A stretch of DNA of 64,000 nucleotides from Anabaena minutissima FACHB-250 (GCF_014697125.1 NZ_JACJRG010000031.1:1-64000), one strand, 5' to 3'. Numbered from the stretch's first letter, positions 27,571 to 35,509 are shown. A program made the numbers and translations. The notes: generated by a model not told the origin, from the sequence alone.

Positions 27571-27976
27571 CGATGCTTCCCCCCGCTACGCTTTAAGCGC
27601 AGCTATGCCGCAGGCTTTACGTAATTCGTAAAAAGATTTGGGGTGGGTGATAATCACATTTTTGCTACAAACCCCACTCCTTCATATCAACACCATAAAT
27701 GCTACTTTTTATACACAAGGGCGGGATATAGGTTTAGCTTGATAGTTGATAACTTGATCACAACGGGTTAAGCGTCAAAAAAGTTACGCCATACTGGCTG
27801 ATCAAGTGGGATGCTAGATTCTGGAACTGAAGTCATATCATCGCCGTCGCTTATCATACAGGTGGTAACATATTAAAGTAAATGATTTAAAACATACAAT
27901 CATTTAACAAAGCTTAAAGTTGCTTTATTATATTGTTTACCAAAGGTGTGAGTTGAGTTGTGGAATTGAATTAGCG
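27571..27976. other. Intergenic region with a dispersed repeat
   Basis: 27585-27625 carries a palindromic dispersed repeat (CGCTACGCTTTAAGCGCAGC, then GCCGCAGGCTTTACGTAA). A relative occurs near 40890-40945. The remainder is AT-rich with no ORF. Confidence 0.5.
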
Positions 27977-28168
27977 ATGACTACTTGTATATCTAATATT
28001 GCTGAACGTAACTCTCAAGCTGTACGAGTATGCGAGTTAACCAAGACTTGTTATCAAGACGATCAACAAGTCAAGTTCATGAGCTTGCAAGCAGAGGTAG
28101 ATTCTCTGTTGCAGGAATTACAAAACCTCAAGGAAAAACGTTTAACAACCACTAGCCCAGAATCATAA
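27977..28168 (+). CDS. Small conserved-looking hypothetical protein with a coiled-coil end
   Basis: Protein of 63 aa from the ATG at 27977; an in-frame upstream start at 27920 adds 19 unconvincing residues. The C-terminal half (KFMSLQAEVDSLLQELQNLK) has heptad spacing typical of a short coiled coil. The N-terminal half contains two cysteines. No function can be assigned. It is followed by a 328 bp gap ending in a long hairpin. Confidence 0.5.
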   Translation: MTTCISNIAERNSQAVRVCELTKTCYQDDQQVKFMSLQAEVDSLLQELQNLKEKRLTTTSPES

Positions 28169-28362
28169 AACAAATTTACTGTCGAGCGATCGCCAAAATC
28201 TTCCCAGTCGTCCACTTGAGCTAAATGCCGATTTGACAGAGTTCTCTGAGGCTATGTCAGCAATGGAAACGGTTTGATTGAAGATACAGGCGATCGCTAC
28301 AATCAATCATTAAGATTTCATTAAAATTTGTATATCAATTTATCATTACTTGCACAAAATTT

Positions 28363-28399
28363 AAATCAGCAATCACAAAAATTTTGTGATTGCTGATTT
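28363..28399. terminator. Long perfect hairpin, probable bidirectional terminator or cruciform
   Basis: 18-bp perfect inverted repeat: left arm AAATCAGCAATCACAAAA (28363-28380), one central A, right arm TTTTGTGATTGCTGATTT (28382-28399), followed by a T run. It lies 98 bp upstream of the dihydrouridine synthase gene and could end transcription of the upstream small gene. The rest of the 28169-28496 gap holds nothing recognisable. Confidence 0.65.
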
Positions 28400-28496
28400 T
28401 CGCTCTCGGAATGAGGCATAGGGACATCTATAAGACCTAGATTTAAAAAAGGTGAGCCAAATAGCTATCATTGAATGTGTATTTTGAATTGTTCGT

Positions 28497-29549
28497 ATGC
28501 TCACACTGTCTCCCAGCCTACAAGCTAGACTTTCTCAACCCCTCAAAATCGGCTCATTTGCAGTCAAAAGCCGAGTTCTTCAGTCGCCTTTATCTGGGGT
28601 GACAGATATGGTATTTCGTCGCTTAGTACGACGCTATGCACCAGATTCAATGATGTACACCGAAATGGTGAATGCTACGGGGTTACATTACGTCAAGCAA
28701 CTACCCAAAATCATGGAGGTAAACCCCAACGAACGCCCTATCAGCATTCAATTATTCGATTGTCGTCCCGATTTCCTCGCAGAAGCAGCCATAAAAGCAG
28801 TTGCCGAAGGTGCTGACACTATTGATATTAATATGGGGTGTCCAGTCAATAAAATTACCAAAAATGGTGGGGGTTCTTCTCTGTTGCGACAGCCAGAAGT
28901 AGCAGAAGCTATTGTTCGGGAAGTGGTGAAAGCTGTTGATGTACCAGTAACAGTCAAGACGCGTATTGGTTGGAATGACAAAGAAATCTTCATTCTCGAT
29001 TTTGCCAAGCGGATGGAAGATGCCGGAGCGCAAATGATTACTGTACATGGACGTACCCGCGCTCAAGGGTACAATGGTAATGCTCGCTGGGAATGGATAG
29101 CCCGTGTGAAAGAAATATTATCTATTCCAGTGATTGGTAATGGGGATATATTTTCCGTGGAAGCGGCGGTGAGATGCTTAGAACAAACTGGTGCGGATGG
29201 TGTGATGTGTTCCCGTGGGACTTTAGGTTATCCTTTTTTGGTAGGAGAAATTGATCACTTCTTGAAAACTGGGGAGACATTACCAGTAGCAACCCCAATT
29301 CAACGTTTGGAATGTGCCAGAGATCATTTACAAGCCTTATGGGAATATAAAGGCGATCGCGGTGTCCGTCAAGCCCGTAAGCACATGACTTGGTACGCCA
29401 AAGGTTTTGTCGGTGCGGCTGAATTGCGGGGACAATTGAGTTTAGTGGAAACAGTGCAGCAGGGTTCAGACTTGATTGATAGAGCCATTGAGCAGTTAAC
29501 TCATGGTTATGAACCAATGGAAGAAGCGGAGAATTTTCAAGTCGCTTAA
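28497..29549 (+). CDS. dus: tRNA-dihydrouridine synthase
   Basis: FMN-dependent enzyme of 350 aa that reduces uridine to dihydrouridine in tRNA D-loops. The TIM barrel begins with LQSPLSGVTDMVFR, has the catalytic cysteine in NMGCPVNKITKNGGG, the HGRTRAQGYNG phosphate/FMN segment and IGNGDIFS followed by the SRGTLGYPF motif. A C-terminal helical tRNA-binding domain with KHMTWYAKGF is present. The DusB/NifR3-like subgroup is most likely. It is convergent with xisI. Confidence 0.92.
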   Translation: MLTLSPSLQARLSQPLKIGSFAVKSRVLQSPLSGVTDMVFRRLVRRYAPDSMMYTEMVNATGLHYVKQLPKIMEVNPNERPISIQLFDCRPDFLAEAAIKAVAEGADTIDINMGCPVNKITKNGGGSSLLRQPEVAEAIVREVVKAVDVPVTVKTRIGWNDKEIFILDFAKRMEDAGAQMITVHGRTRAQGYNGNARWEWIARVKEILSIPVIGNGDIFSVEAAVRCLEQTGADGVMCSRGTLGYPFLVGEIDHFLKTGETLPVATPIQRLECARDHLQALWEYKGDRGVRQARKHMTWYAKGFVGAAELRGQLSLVETVQQGSDLIDRAIEQLTHGYEPMEEAENFQVA

Positions 29550-29650
29550 TTATATAAGCGATGTATTTAACTCTATTTCTAATATATCTGCTGAAGTGCG
29601 ATCGCACATTGAAAAGGAAACTAACTAATCGACTAAGTAGGATTAACACC

Positions 29651-29995
29651 TTAACCCACTGCAAAATCAGTAAACTGACGCATATAAGGTGTGTGGAATC
29701 CCAAGACAATATCCTGTTTTGATACACCCATCTCTACTAATTCAGCAGCGATATCATCTTCCGTACCATTCCACTGAATCCAAATTTTTTCATTCTTGAT
29801 ATCTAAATGAATCACAGGGCCATAAACACGCCTTCCTTTATCCCAACCAACATAAATAAGTTGATAATGATCGTGTACCGTATCAAATATAGTTTGCATT
29901 TCTAACTCATCATTTTGATGATGCGATGTTCGGCGTTGGGCATATTCTGACAATACACGCTGAACATATTCTCGATATTTTTCTAACTTTGCCAC
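29651..29995 (-). CDS. xisI: XisI family protein
   Basis: Protein of 114 aa of the XisI family: KYREYVQRVLSEYA at the N-terminus, DTVHDHYQLIYVGWDKGRRV in the middle, and the hallmark IWIQWNGTEDDIAAELVEMG with DIVLGFHTPYMRQFT at the end. XisI was described with XisH as required for excision of the fdxN element, but free-standing xisHI pairs are common in cyanobacteria and their molecular function is unsettled. GTG start; it overlaps the end of xisH by 13 bp, so the two are translated together. Confidence 0.92.
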   Translation of the reverse strand: MAKLEKYREYVQRVLSEYAQRRTSHHQNDELEMQTIFDTVHDHYQLIYVGWDKGRRVYGPVIHLDIKNEKIWIQWNGTEDDIAAELVEMGVSKQDIVLGFHTPYMRQFTDFAVG

Positions 29996-30402
29996 TTTAC
30001 AATCTCCTCTGTAATTGGATTAAAGATGAGTAGATTGATTTGACTGCGTTGAATTACGGACTGAATGAATCGTGTAGTGAAAAATTCTTCATAAGTTATC
30101 GCTGGTACTGCTAAATATAAAATACGCTCAGGCTCATAATCTTCCAGAGCATAGCGATAATTAATAAACTGTCCTATTGCTAGGTGAAATTCTGACAGCG
30201 TTGAAGGACTTAAAAAACTTTTAACCTCAACTGCAATCTTCTGATTGTCTCTAGTTGCCACAATCAGTTTCTCTGCTGCTAAATCAATAAACATATTGGT
30301 GATTCGGTCAATAGAAAGACGTAAAGGATCGTCTGTAATTAACCATCCATCTTTTTGGAGTGCTGTTTTTACAGCCGCGTGAAATTTATCTTTGGCTGAC
30401 AT
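29983..30402 (-). CDS. xisH: XisH family protein
   Basis: Protein of 139 aa from the ATG at 30402 (an upstream in-frame start at 30438 is less likely because XisH proteins begin with this M-(x)AKDKFH sequence). DLAAEKL, KIAVEVKSFLSPS, FHLAIGQFINYRYAL and ERILYLAVP are family hallmarks, and the EVKSF strand fits a PD-(D/E)XK-like fold. It is complete at the C-terminus (EEIVKW), unlike the copy at 178-522. It is paired with xisI. No recombinase or fdxN element is in the window, so it is not evidence of an excisable element here. Confidence 0.92.
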   Translation of the reverse strand: MSAKDKFHAAVKTALQKDGWLITDDPLRLSIDRITNMFIDLAAEKLIVATRDNQKIAVEVKSFLSPSTLSEFHLAIGQFINYRYALEDYEPERILYLAVPAITYEEFFTTRFIQSVIQRSQINLLIFNPITEEIVKWQS

Positions 30403-30637
30403 ACTGAGCCAATGCGTCTTCTCTAGGTATTCTAGCAATTATTTTGATTGTCAAAGGCGGGTGCGGGGATTGTAGCTTGCTTCCCGAAGGGTACCCGCTA
30501 ATCCCCACAAATGGTGGAGATATAACCGATAATCCTATATTCTGCGTCCCCGAAGGGCAAGTGATGAATCAGGATAACCCGCCATGAAAAAGGATAAAAG
30601 ATTGCCACCATTTATCCTTAAAGCTATTCAACTCTTT

Positions 30638-32239
30638 TTACAATTCACCTGTCGCTAGCATCTGGATGATGCGAGGTGTACCAGGGTCAAACCCTGCCAA
30701 ATCCCAAGAAAGAGGATCTTTGGGATCTACTAAGGTAATTTGGTAAGGTGTCAAGCTGACATACACAGCCTTAACATCAGGATTCACCTTTTTACGGTAA
30801 TCAGCTAATGCTTGAGAGGGATGTTTATAACCCGCCCAGCTTTCGGAGTCAGTCCAGAAACAAACAACATCGGCTTTGAACTTGTGCTTAATCATCCAGT
30901 CATAAGCTACAGAAGCATCTGTTCCGCCGAAGTTTTGGTTGCTGGCTTTACGCACAGCAGAGCTAAAACTATCTTTAGCGGTGATATTCAACTCCCGAAA
31001 TTCCGTAGCAAAGCCGCGAATCATGTAGTTTTTCTCAGCTTTGGCTGTAACTAATGCCATTGTGGTGGCAATTTCACAGCAGCTGAGTCCCATATCTGCA
31101 ACCAAGCTACCCATAGAACCAGAAACGTCTACGGCGTGCATGAATACTTTACCTGTGGGTTGCACCACATCAAAGGACAACTCAACGGCTTTTTCTAAGA
31201 TGTCCACGATGCGGGGAACTGGACTCCAGGTTTTCTTACTGCGTCCTAATCTTCCCCCAGACTCGTAAGTTTTGAGTGCTTTCAAAACATCTATGGGATG
31301 GATACGACCTTTACGCAGATGTTCTTTGTTGTTGAGAACTGACTCTACACGCTGCAAGTTAGTTTTTTCGTCAGTCCGCAACACACCCAGTTCAGTTAAT
31401 GAACCCAAGTTACGCAACATTGCACCAATAGGCATTTCCTGAAATAGTAATTGCCAAGCTTGCTTATCCATCTTGCCCACGGGTGCAGCCATTTCATGGG
31501 TTAAACGTCCTTGCAAAATGGCTTGGTGGGTTTCGTTGGGGTTGTGCTTTAGCCATTCGTACCACCAAATTTGCGCCAACGCCTCAGAAGGTATTTCAGT
31601 TGGTAATTCTGCCCAACCTTTAACTACCCATTCATAGAGTTGACGGTGGTTTTCGGTAGGTGGTTTGACGTGAAACAACCGTAAAGCATCGCGGTTAGTA
31701 AAGCCTTGACGTTGTTGATATTTCAACAGTTGATAGGCCAAACCTTTGACATCTTCACGAGATAGCCAGCTTTTACCAGCTTCCCGCACTATCTTACCGA
31801 ACCCCCGTAGAGATTTGGTGTAGTTCAGCCATTCATAGAAATGGCTACCTGTGCGGACAACTTGGGGAAAGATTTCACCAAAAGCCTGTTTTGCTTCTGG
31901 GGTTTCACCCATTGACAGCAACACCAAAGCAAAAATAGGTGCGCTGTTATTGATGGCGTGTCCATCACTGGCATACAAAATTTCTTCTGCTACACGGCTG
32001 GGATTTTCAGTGACAGCTTGTTTCACAACCGCCACAAAATCTTCTGTAAGTTCTTGTTTGCCAGCATAGTATGTGCTTTGGGCTGTGCCAACCAACAGAC
32101 AACGCCGCAACATTTTCCAAATGCCAGCATCAAACATCCAGCCACCGGAACGCCCTTGAATCATCTCGGCTTCCCTTCCGGGGATGGCTTTATTTTGTGG
32201 TGTATTTGTCTTATTTTTGGTGAAAAAATTATAATTCAT
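30638..32239 (-). CDS. rsr: Ro60-like TROVE/vWA RNA-binding protein (Rsr)
   Basis: Protein of 533 aa from the ATG at 32239; the longer in-frame extension to 32332 is a translated tRNA-like 3' end and should be dropped. Residues about 1-330 are the TROVE helical-repeat ring that binds Y RNAs and misfolded RNA ends. The C-terminal third is a vWA domain with a MIDAS-type DVSGSMGS and a GGTDASVAYDWM segment. In Deinococcus, bacterial Ro60 works with Y RNAs in RNA quality control and ribosomal RNA maturation. Three tRNA-like RNAs lie directly upstream on the same strand, the nearest ending 37 nt before the start codon. Confidence 0.9.
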   Translation of the reverse strand: MNYNFFTKNKTNTPQNKAIPGREAEMIQGRSGGWMFDAGIWKMLRRCLLVGTAQSTYYAGKQELTEDFVAVVKQAVTENPSRVAEEILYASDGHAINNSAPIFALVLLSMGETPEAKQAFGEIFPQVVRTGSHFYEWLNYTKSLRGFGKIVREAGKSWLSREDVKGLAYQLLKYQQRQGFTNRDALRLFHVKPPTENHRQLYEWVVKGWAELPTEIPSEALAQIWWYEWLKHNPNETHQAILQGRLTHEMAAPVGKMDKQAWQLLFQEMPIGAMLRNLGSLTELGVLRTDEKTNLQRVESVLNNKEHLRKGRIHPIDVLKALKTYESGGRLGRSKKTWSPVPRIVDILEKAVELSFDVVQPTGKVFMHAVDVSGSMGSLVADMGLSCCEIATTMALVTAKAEKNYMIRGFATEFRELNITAKDSFSSAVRKASNQNFGGTDASVAYDWMIKHKFKADVVCFWTDSESWAGYKHPSQALADYRKKVNPDVKAVYVSLTPYQITLVDPKDPLSWDLAGFDPGTPRIIQMLATGEL

Positions 32240-32276
32240 CGCTTCATCTCCCAGCCCTTGCGGGCAAAAATGAAAG

Positions 32277-32399
32277 GTGGCAGAGCGGGACTCGAACCCG
32301 CAACCTCTCGTGTTGCAGACGATAACCCTCAATTCTTCGGCCTATTCAGGCAAGTTGTGAATAAGGATAATAGTGTTCTTCCATTTGAACTACCTGCCA
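32277..32399 (-). ncRNA. tRNA-like RNA 1 with Y-RNA-like insertion (candidate Y RNA)
   Basis: 123-nt element with near-complete tRNA arms: acceptor TGGCAGG / TCTGCCA, D arm GTTC-AAATGGAA-GAAC, T arm GCGGG-TTCGAGT-CCCGC and variable AGGTT. A GCA (Cys) anticodon sits in a seven-base loop CTGCAAC. About 50 nt are inserted between the D arm and the anticodon arm. The insert has the 35-nt core (32320-32354) with hairpin GCCT-GAAT-AGGC, then CGAAG and ATTGAGGGTTATCG. GCCGAAG fits the motif reported for the Ro60-binding stem of bacterial Y RNAs. No CCA is encoded. It is either a Y RNA with a tRNA module or a disrupted tRNA. Confidence 0.62.
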
Positions 32400-32482
32400 C
32401 ATGAAAATTGAAAATTAGTCTGGGCAAGTTGGATGTTACGGAAACCGACACCGCCCACTTTCTACAAAATCTGAAATTGTTT

Positions 32483-32623
32483 TGGCGCGAGGAGCAGGAT
32501 TTGAACCTGCGTCCGATGAATTAACGATAACCCTCAATTAGTCGGCCTCTTCAGGCAAGTTTGTAAACCAAGGACTATGGGTTTTACCCCTTTCACTGCT
32601 CTACCCATCTGAGCTATCCCCGC
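32483..32623 (-). ncRNA. tRNA-like RNA 2 with Y-RNA-like insertion (candidate Y RNA)
   Basis: 141-nt element: acceptor GCGGGGA / TCCTCGC with an encoded GCCA end, D arm GCTC-AGATGGGTA-GAGC and T arm GCAGG-TTCAAAT-CCTGC. An anticodon stem could form from GTGAA and TTCAT, which places the insert inside the anticodon loop. The core (32525-32559) reads GCCT-GAAG-AGGC-CGA, then AATTGAGGGTTATCG, the same 35-nt length as in its two neighbours. No clear functional anticodon. It is 83 nt from element 1. Confidence 0.6.
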
Positions 32624-32684
32624 TTAAAAATTCAAAATTTAAACTCAGCATGGGCTATGCCCAGCTTCTCTAACAGCACTAATA

Positions 32685-32820
32685 TGGGTAGCAGAGCAGG
32701 ATTTGCACCTGCATCTACAGAAATTTAATCAAGGGATTGTGAATCAATATATTTCGATAACCCTCGATAGGTCGGCCTTTACAGGCAAGGTGGTCGCTCT
32801 GGTATTTGAGCTATCCGCTA
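32685..32820 (-). ncRNA. tRNA-like RNA 3 with Y-RNA-like insertion (candidate Y RNA)
   Basis: 136-nt element, the most diverged: acceptor TAGCGGA / TCTGCTA with an encoded CCCA end, D arm GCTC-AAATACCA-GAGC lacking the GG of the D loop, and T arm GCAGG-TGCAAAT-CCTGC with an altered T loop. The core (32755-32789) reads GCCT-GTAA-AGGC-CGA, then ATCGAGGGTTATCG. A long 3' part (GATTCACAATC hairpin) replaces a normal anticodon arm. It is first in the array, about 35 nt downstream of a possible promoter. Confidence 0.55.
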
Positions 32821-32862
32821 CCGATTTAGCTAACTCCTTTAGGAATGTCGTCTTGTAGTATT

Positions 32863-32891
32863 AATGTAGTATATGTAATTTCGACTGTCAA
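32863..32891 (-). promoter_or_regulatory. Putative promoter of the tRNA-like RNA / Ro60 array
   Basis: On the minus strand a perfect -35 hexamer TTGACA (plus 32886-32891) is followed by TATACT after 12 nt and TACATT after 17 nt; the latter fits sigma-70 spacing. It is about 45-70 bp upstream of RNA 3, so one transcript could cover all three RNAs and the Ro60 gene. Confidence 0.5.
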
Positions 32892-33199
32892 GAGGATGAC
32901 TAAAATTTTTGTGCAGGTTCTTAGTCAGCACTTTAGTGCTTAATTCCATAAGAACTGTTCGCATCTCGTTCCTAGCAAAACTTGTTTACCTAACCCTCTT
33001 TGAATCACTCTAGGCAGATAAAAATCTCAAACACTTATTTTTCTATGACTCTAGGGAGAGAAAACGGATAAATCTATTGTCGAAAAAATATTTTGCAGAT
33101 TTTGCCGAAATTACCAGGTTTTTTAGCGTTATACGATCGCAGCTAATGATGATTTTACTGATTTTTGCCGTAACTTTGCCAAACTATACAAAAACCTGC

Positions 33200-33258
33200 G
33201 CCGATTTTTGCCAATATAATATATTATTTCCCAAAAAATTCGCTTGGCAAAAATCGGC
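33200..33258. promoter_or_regulatory. Perfect 15-bp inverted repeat ending at a start codon
   Basis: Arms GCCGATTTTTGCCAA (33200-33214) and TTGGCAAAAATCGGC (33244-33258), 29 nt apart; the right arm touches the ATG at 33259. Further partial copies of GATTTTGCCG lie at about 33097-33106 and 33157-33168. It could be an operator for a DNA-binding protein or an RNA hairpin masking translation initiation. Confidence 0.6.
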
Positions 33259-33999
33259 ATGAGTGAAAAAACAATAGAAGGTAGCGGGAAAGGCTTTCTC
33301 GTTCTCCTTTTGCCAATATCGTTTGTGATTATTTTCCTGGTTACTACCTGGAAATTTTTGCTGGCTTTTCTAGTGTTGCTGATTGGTTTAAATGTATGGC
33401 AACAATACCAATGGCAACAGTGGTGTCAGCGAGTTAACCCGATTTTCAGTCAGTTGGTTCGAGAAAATCAGGGTAAGATTACACCTGTAGATTTGGCAAT
33501 TCGGGGCAACTTTCCCGGCACACAAGCAAAACGCTATCTAGATGGTAAAGCATCTGAATTTGGTGCGAGTATACTACCTGCTGGAGAAACAGGTGAAGTT
33601 TATTACTTCATCACTGGCAGTATTCTGGGTAATATTCTTGACAGTAGTGAGCCTGTCAAACAACTAGCGGCGCAACCAGTAACGAAGGAAGCGCGATCGC
33701 TCTTAGCAGCACCACCTACACCAGAACCAGTAGCAACAGAACCAGAACCGGAATTACCAGAACCGGAATTACCACCACCAGCAGTTACGGAAGAAGCTAA
33801 ACAAAAACTAGCAAGACAGTTAGTTTTTGGTTCTTTGATTCAATCAGAATTAGCTAAACGGCTGAATGTTTATTCCAGCACTGTATATAAACGACGTAAT
33901 GATCCAGAATTTCCTGAATGGAGTCGCAACCGCGATCCCGATGGTATTGCTTGGAGTTTTTCAGAAACAACTAAGGAGTTCTTTCCAGTGGATGAATGA
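33259..33999 (+). CDS. Membrane protein with Pro/Glu linker and C-terminal HTH-like domain
   Basis: Protein of 246 aa from the ATG at 33259 (a TTG at 33244 would start inside the inverted repeat). One or two membrane helices lie at about residues 10-45 (FLVLLLPISFVIIFLVTTWK). A soluble region follows, then a low-complexity Pro-Glu linker (PEPELPEPELPPP) at about 158-178. The C-terminal domain looks like a helix-turn-helix (LIQSELAKRLNVYSSTVYKR) followed by a tryptophan-containing DPEFPEWSRNRDPDGIAW motif. It has no recognised family name. A membrane-tethered DNA- or RNA-binding protein is inferred. Confidence 0.7.
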   Translation: MSEKTIEGSGKGFLVLLLPISFVIIFLVTTWKFLLAFLVLLIGLNVWQQYQWQQWCQRVNPIFSQLVRENQGKITPVDLAIRGNFPGTQAKRYLDGKASEFGASILPAGETGEVYYFITGSILGNILDSSEPVKQLAAQPVTKEARSLLAAPPTPEPVATEPEPELPEPELPPPAVTEEAKQKLARQLVFGSLIQSELAKRLNVYSSTVYKRRNDPEFPEWSRNRDPDGIAWSFSETTKEFFPVDE

Positions 34000-34174
34000 G
34001 TGCTGAGTAGTGTTAGCGGTAGCGCGGCGTTTAGCCGATGCTGAGTGCTGAGTAGTGAGTAGTGAGTGTCGAGTGCTTTTAGCCAATGCTGAGTAGTAAG
34101 TTAGGTAAGGGTCAATAGTCAATAGTTTTTCTCCTCTGCACCCCCTGCACCCTTTGCTTCTTAATACTCCCCAG

Positions 34175-35308
34175 TCACTTTTTAAAGTCCAAACCGATGG
34201 CTTCTGAAATGGAACTGAGGCCATTTTGTTCTAACTTGGCTAGTAAACCCTCAAGAATACGGCTGACCATCATTGGGCCTTCGTAAATCCAGCCTGTATA
34301 AACTTGAATTAGGCTAGCACCAGCAGTAATTTTTGCCCAAGCATCATCGGGGGAGAATATGCCACCTACCCCGATAATTGGCATCTGCCCTTGGGTTTGC
34401 TGCCAGATAAACTTAATTACTTCTGTGGAGCGATCGCGTAATGGCGCACCACTAATTCCCCCAGCTTCTTGCTCAGGTGATTTGCCAGTTTTGTCTATCA
34501 CCTGGGTTTTTAGTCCCTCACGGCTAATAGTCGTGTTAGTGGCAATAATCCCCGCTAGCTGGTAGGTTTTCGCCAAAGTAATAATATCCGCGATCGCTTC
34601 CCATTCTAAATCAGGTGCTATCTTGACAAATAATGGTTTTTGTGTATTATTTTCGTTTTGTAGTACATCCAAGATAGAACTGAGCATAGAGGCATCTTGG
34701 AGCGATCGCAATCCTGGTGTATTGGGTGAAGAAACATTAACTACAAAGTAATCTCCCAATTCTTTAAGTAATTGAAAACTATATAAATAATCTTCTGCGG
34801 CGGCTTCTAGAGGAGTAACTTTCGATTTACCCAAATTAATGCCTATGGGTATGGATGAAGTGAACTCTTGTTTTTCTTGAGCTAACCGTGATGCCATTGC
34901 AGCCGCACCACTATTATTAAACCCCATGCGGTTAAGAACAGCTTGATCTAAAGGCAGGCGGAACAAACGAGGATGAGGATTTCCTGGCTGTGCTACAAAT
35001 GTCACAGTTCCCAGTTCCGCAAAACCAAAACCCAGGCTTGACAAGATGCCAGATGTGACGCCATCTTTATCAAAACCAGCCGCCAAACCGACGGGGTTGG
35101 GAAAGTGTAAACCAAATAAATTTTGTTCTAGGCGGTGATTTTTTAGACAGAGAGACTTTTGTAACAGGCTTGGGAGCAAATTATTACCAGCATGATGTTG
35201 ATGTGATAACCAGCCTAATATCCCTATTGCCTGGTGATGTGACCACTCTGGATCTGCTTTTAATAAATTGAATAAAACCGGACTTATAGCAATTCGATAA
35301 ATATCCAT
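34175..35308 (-). CDS. pyrD: Dihydroorotate dehydrogenase (quinone), class 2
   Basis: FMN enzyme of 377 aa from the ATG at 35308, catalysing the fourth step of pyrimidine synthesis with quinone as acceptor. The N-terminal amphipathic helical extension (residues 1-45) marks the membrane-associated class 2. NPVGLAAGFDKDG, NRMGFNNSGA, INLGKSK, VNVSSPNTPGLRSLQ with its catalytic serine, TNTTISREG and GVGGIFS near the end are all in place. It is probably monocistronic; the convergent gene is 175 bp away with only repeats between. Confidence 0.95.
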   Translation of the reverse strand: MDIYRIAISPVLFNLLKADPEWSHHQAIGILGWLSHQHHAGNNLLPSLLQKSLCLKNHRLEQNLFGLHFPNPVGLAAGFDKDGVTSGILSSLGFGFAELGTVTFVAQPGNPHPRLFRLPLDQAVLNRMGFNNSGAAAMASRLAQEKQEFTSSIPIGINLGKSKVTPLEAAAEDYLYSFQLLKELGDYFVVNVSSPNTPGLRSLQDASMLSSILDVLQNENNTQKPLFVKIAPDLEWEAIADIITLAKTYQLAGIIATNTTISREGLKTQVIDKTGKSPEQEAGGISGAPLRDRSTEVIKFIWQQTQGQMPIIGVGGIFSPDDAWAKITAGASLIQVYTGWIYEGPMMVSRILEGLLAKLEQNGLSSISEAIGLDFKK

Positions 35309-35509
35309 TGTCAACCCCTTTGGGGAATTAAAAACTAAAAATTAAAAATTAAAAATGGTTTGCGCCAGCATCAATAGTCATTAGTCAGGTTTTATTTTCC
35401 CCTGCTTCCCTGCTCCCTTGGTTCTCTGCTTTTTATCCAGAACTTTCAATAAACAATCGAAACAATATTAGTCAGGGCTATTTTATGGGCATCTTATATA
35501 TTACAAGCT

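Noticed and set aside
29651..30402. xisH/xisI as evidence of an fdxN-type excision element
   Set aside because: No nif genes, XisF recombinase or element borders are visible; free-standing xisHI pairs are common in cyanobacteria.
32240..32332. N-terminal extension of the Ro60 ORF containing GCGFESRSAT
   Set aside because: This is the translated T arm of tRNA-like RNA 1; the ATG at 32239 gives a normal Ro60 start.
32525..32559. Hammerhead-like CTGAAGA followed by GGCCGA in tRNA-like RNA 2
   Set aside because: The CUGANGA core is not kept in the other two copies (CTGAATA, CTGTAAA) and the GAAA strand is missing, so a hammerhead ribozyme is not supported.
32277..32820. Group I intron in a tRNA gene, as known for cyanobacterial tRNA-Leu
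   Set aside because: The inserts are only about 50-65 nt, far too short for a group I intron, and lack its core elements.
33077..33262. 61-aa ORF upstream of the membrane HTH protein
   Set aside because: It overlaps the inverted repeat and the next gene, starts at a non-ATG codon, and its sequence reflects the repeated GATTTTTGCC motif.
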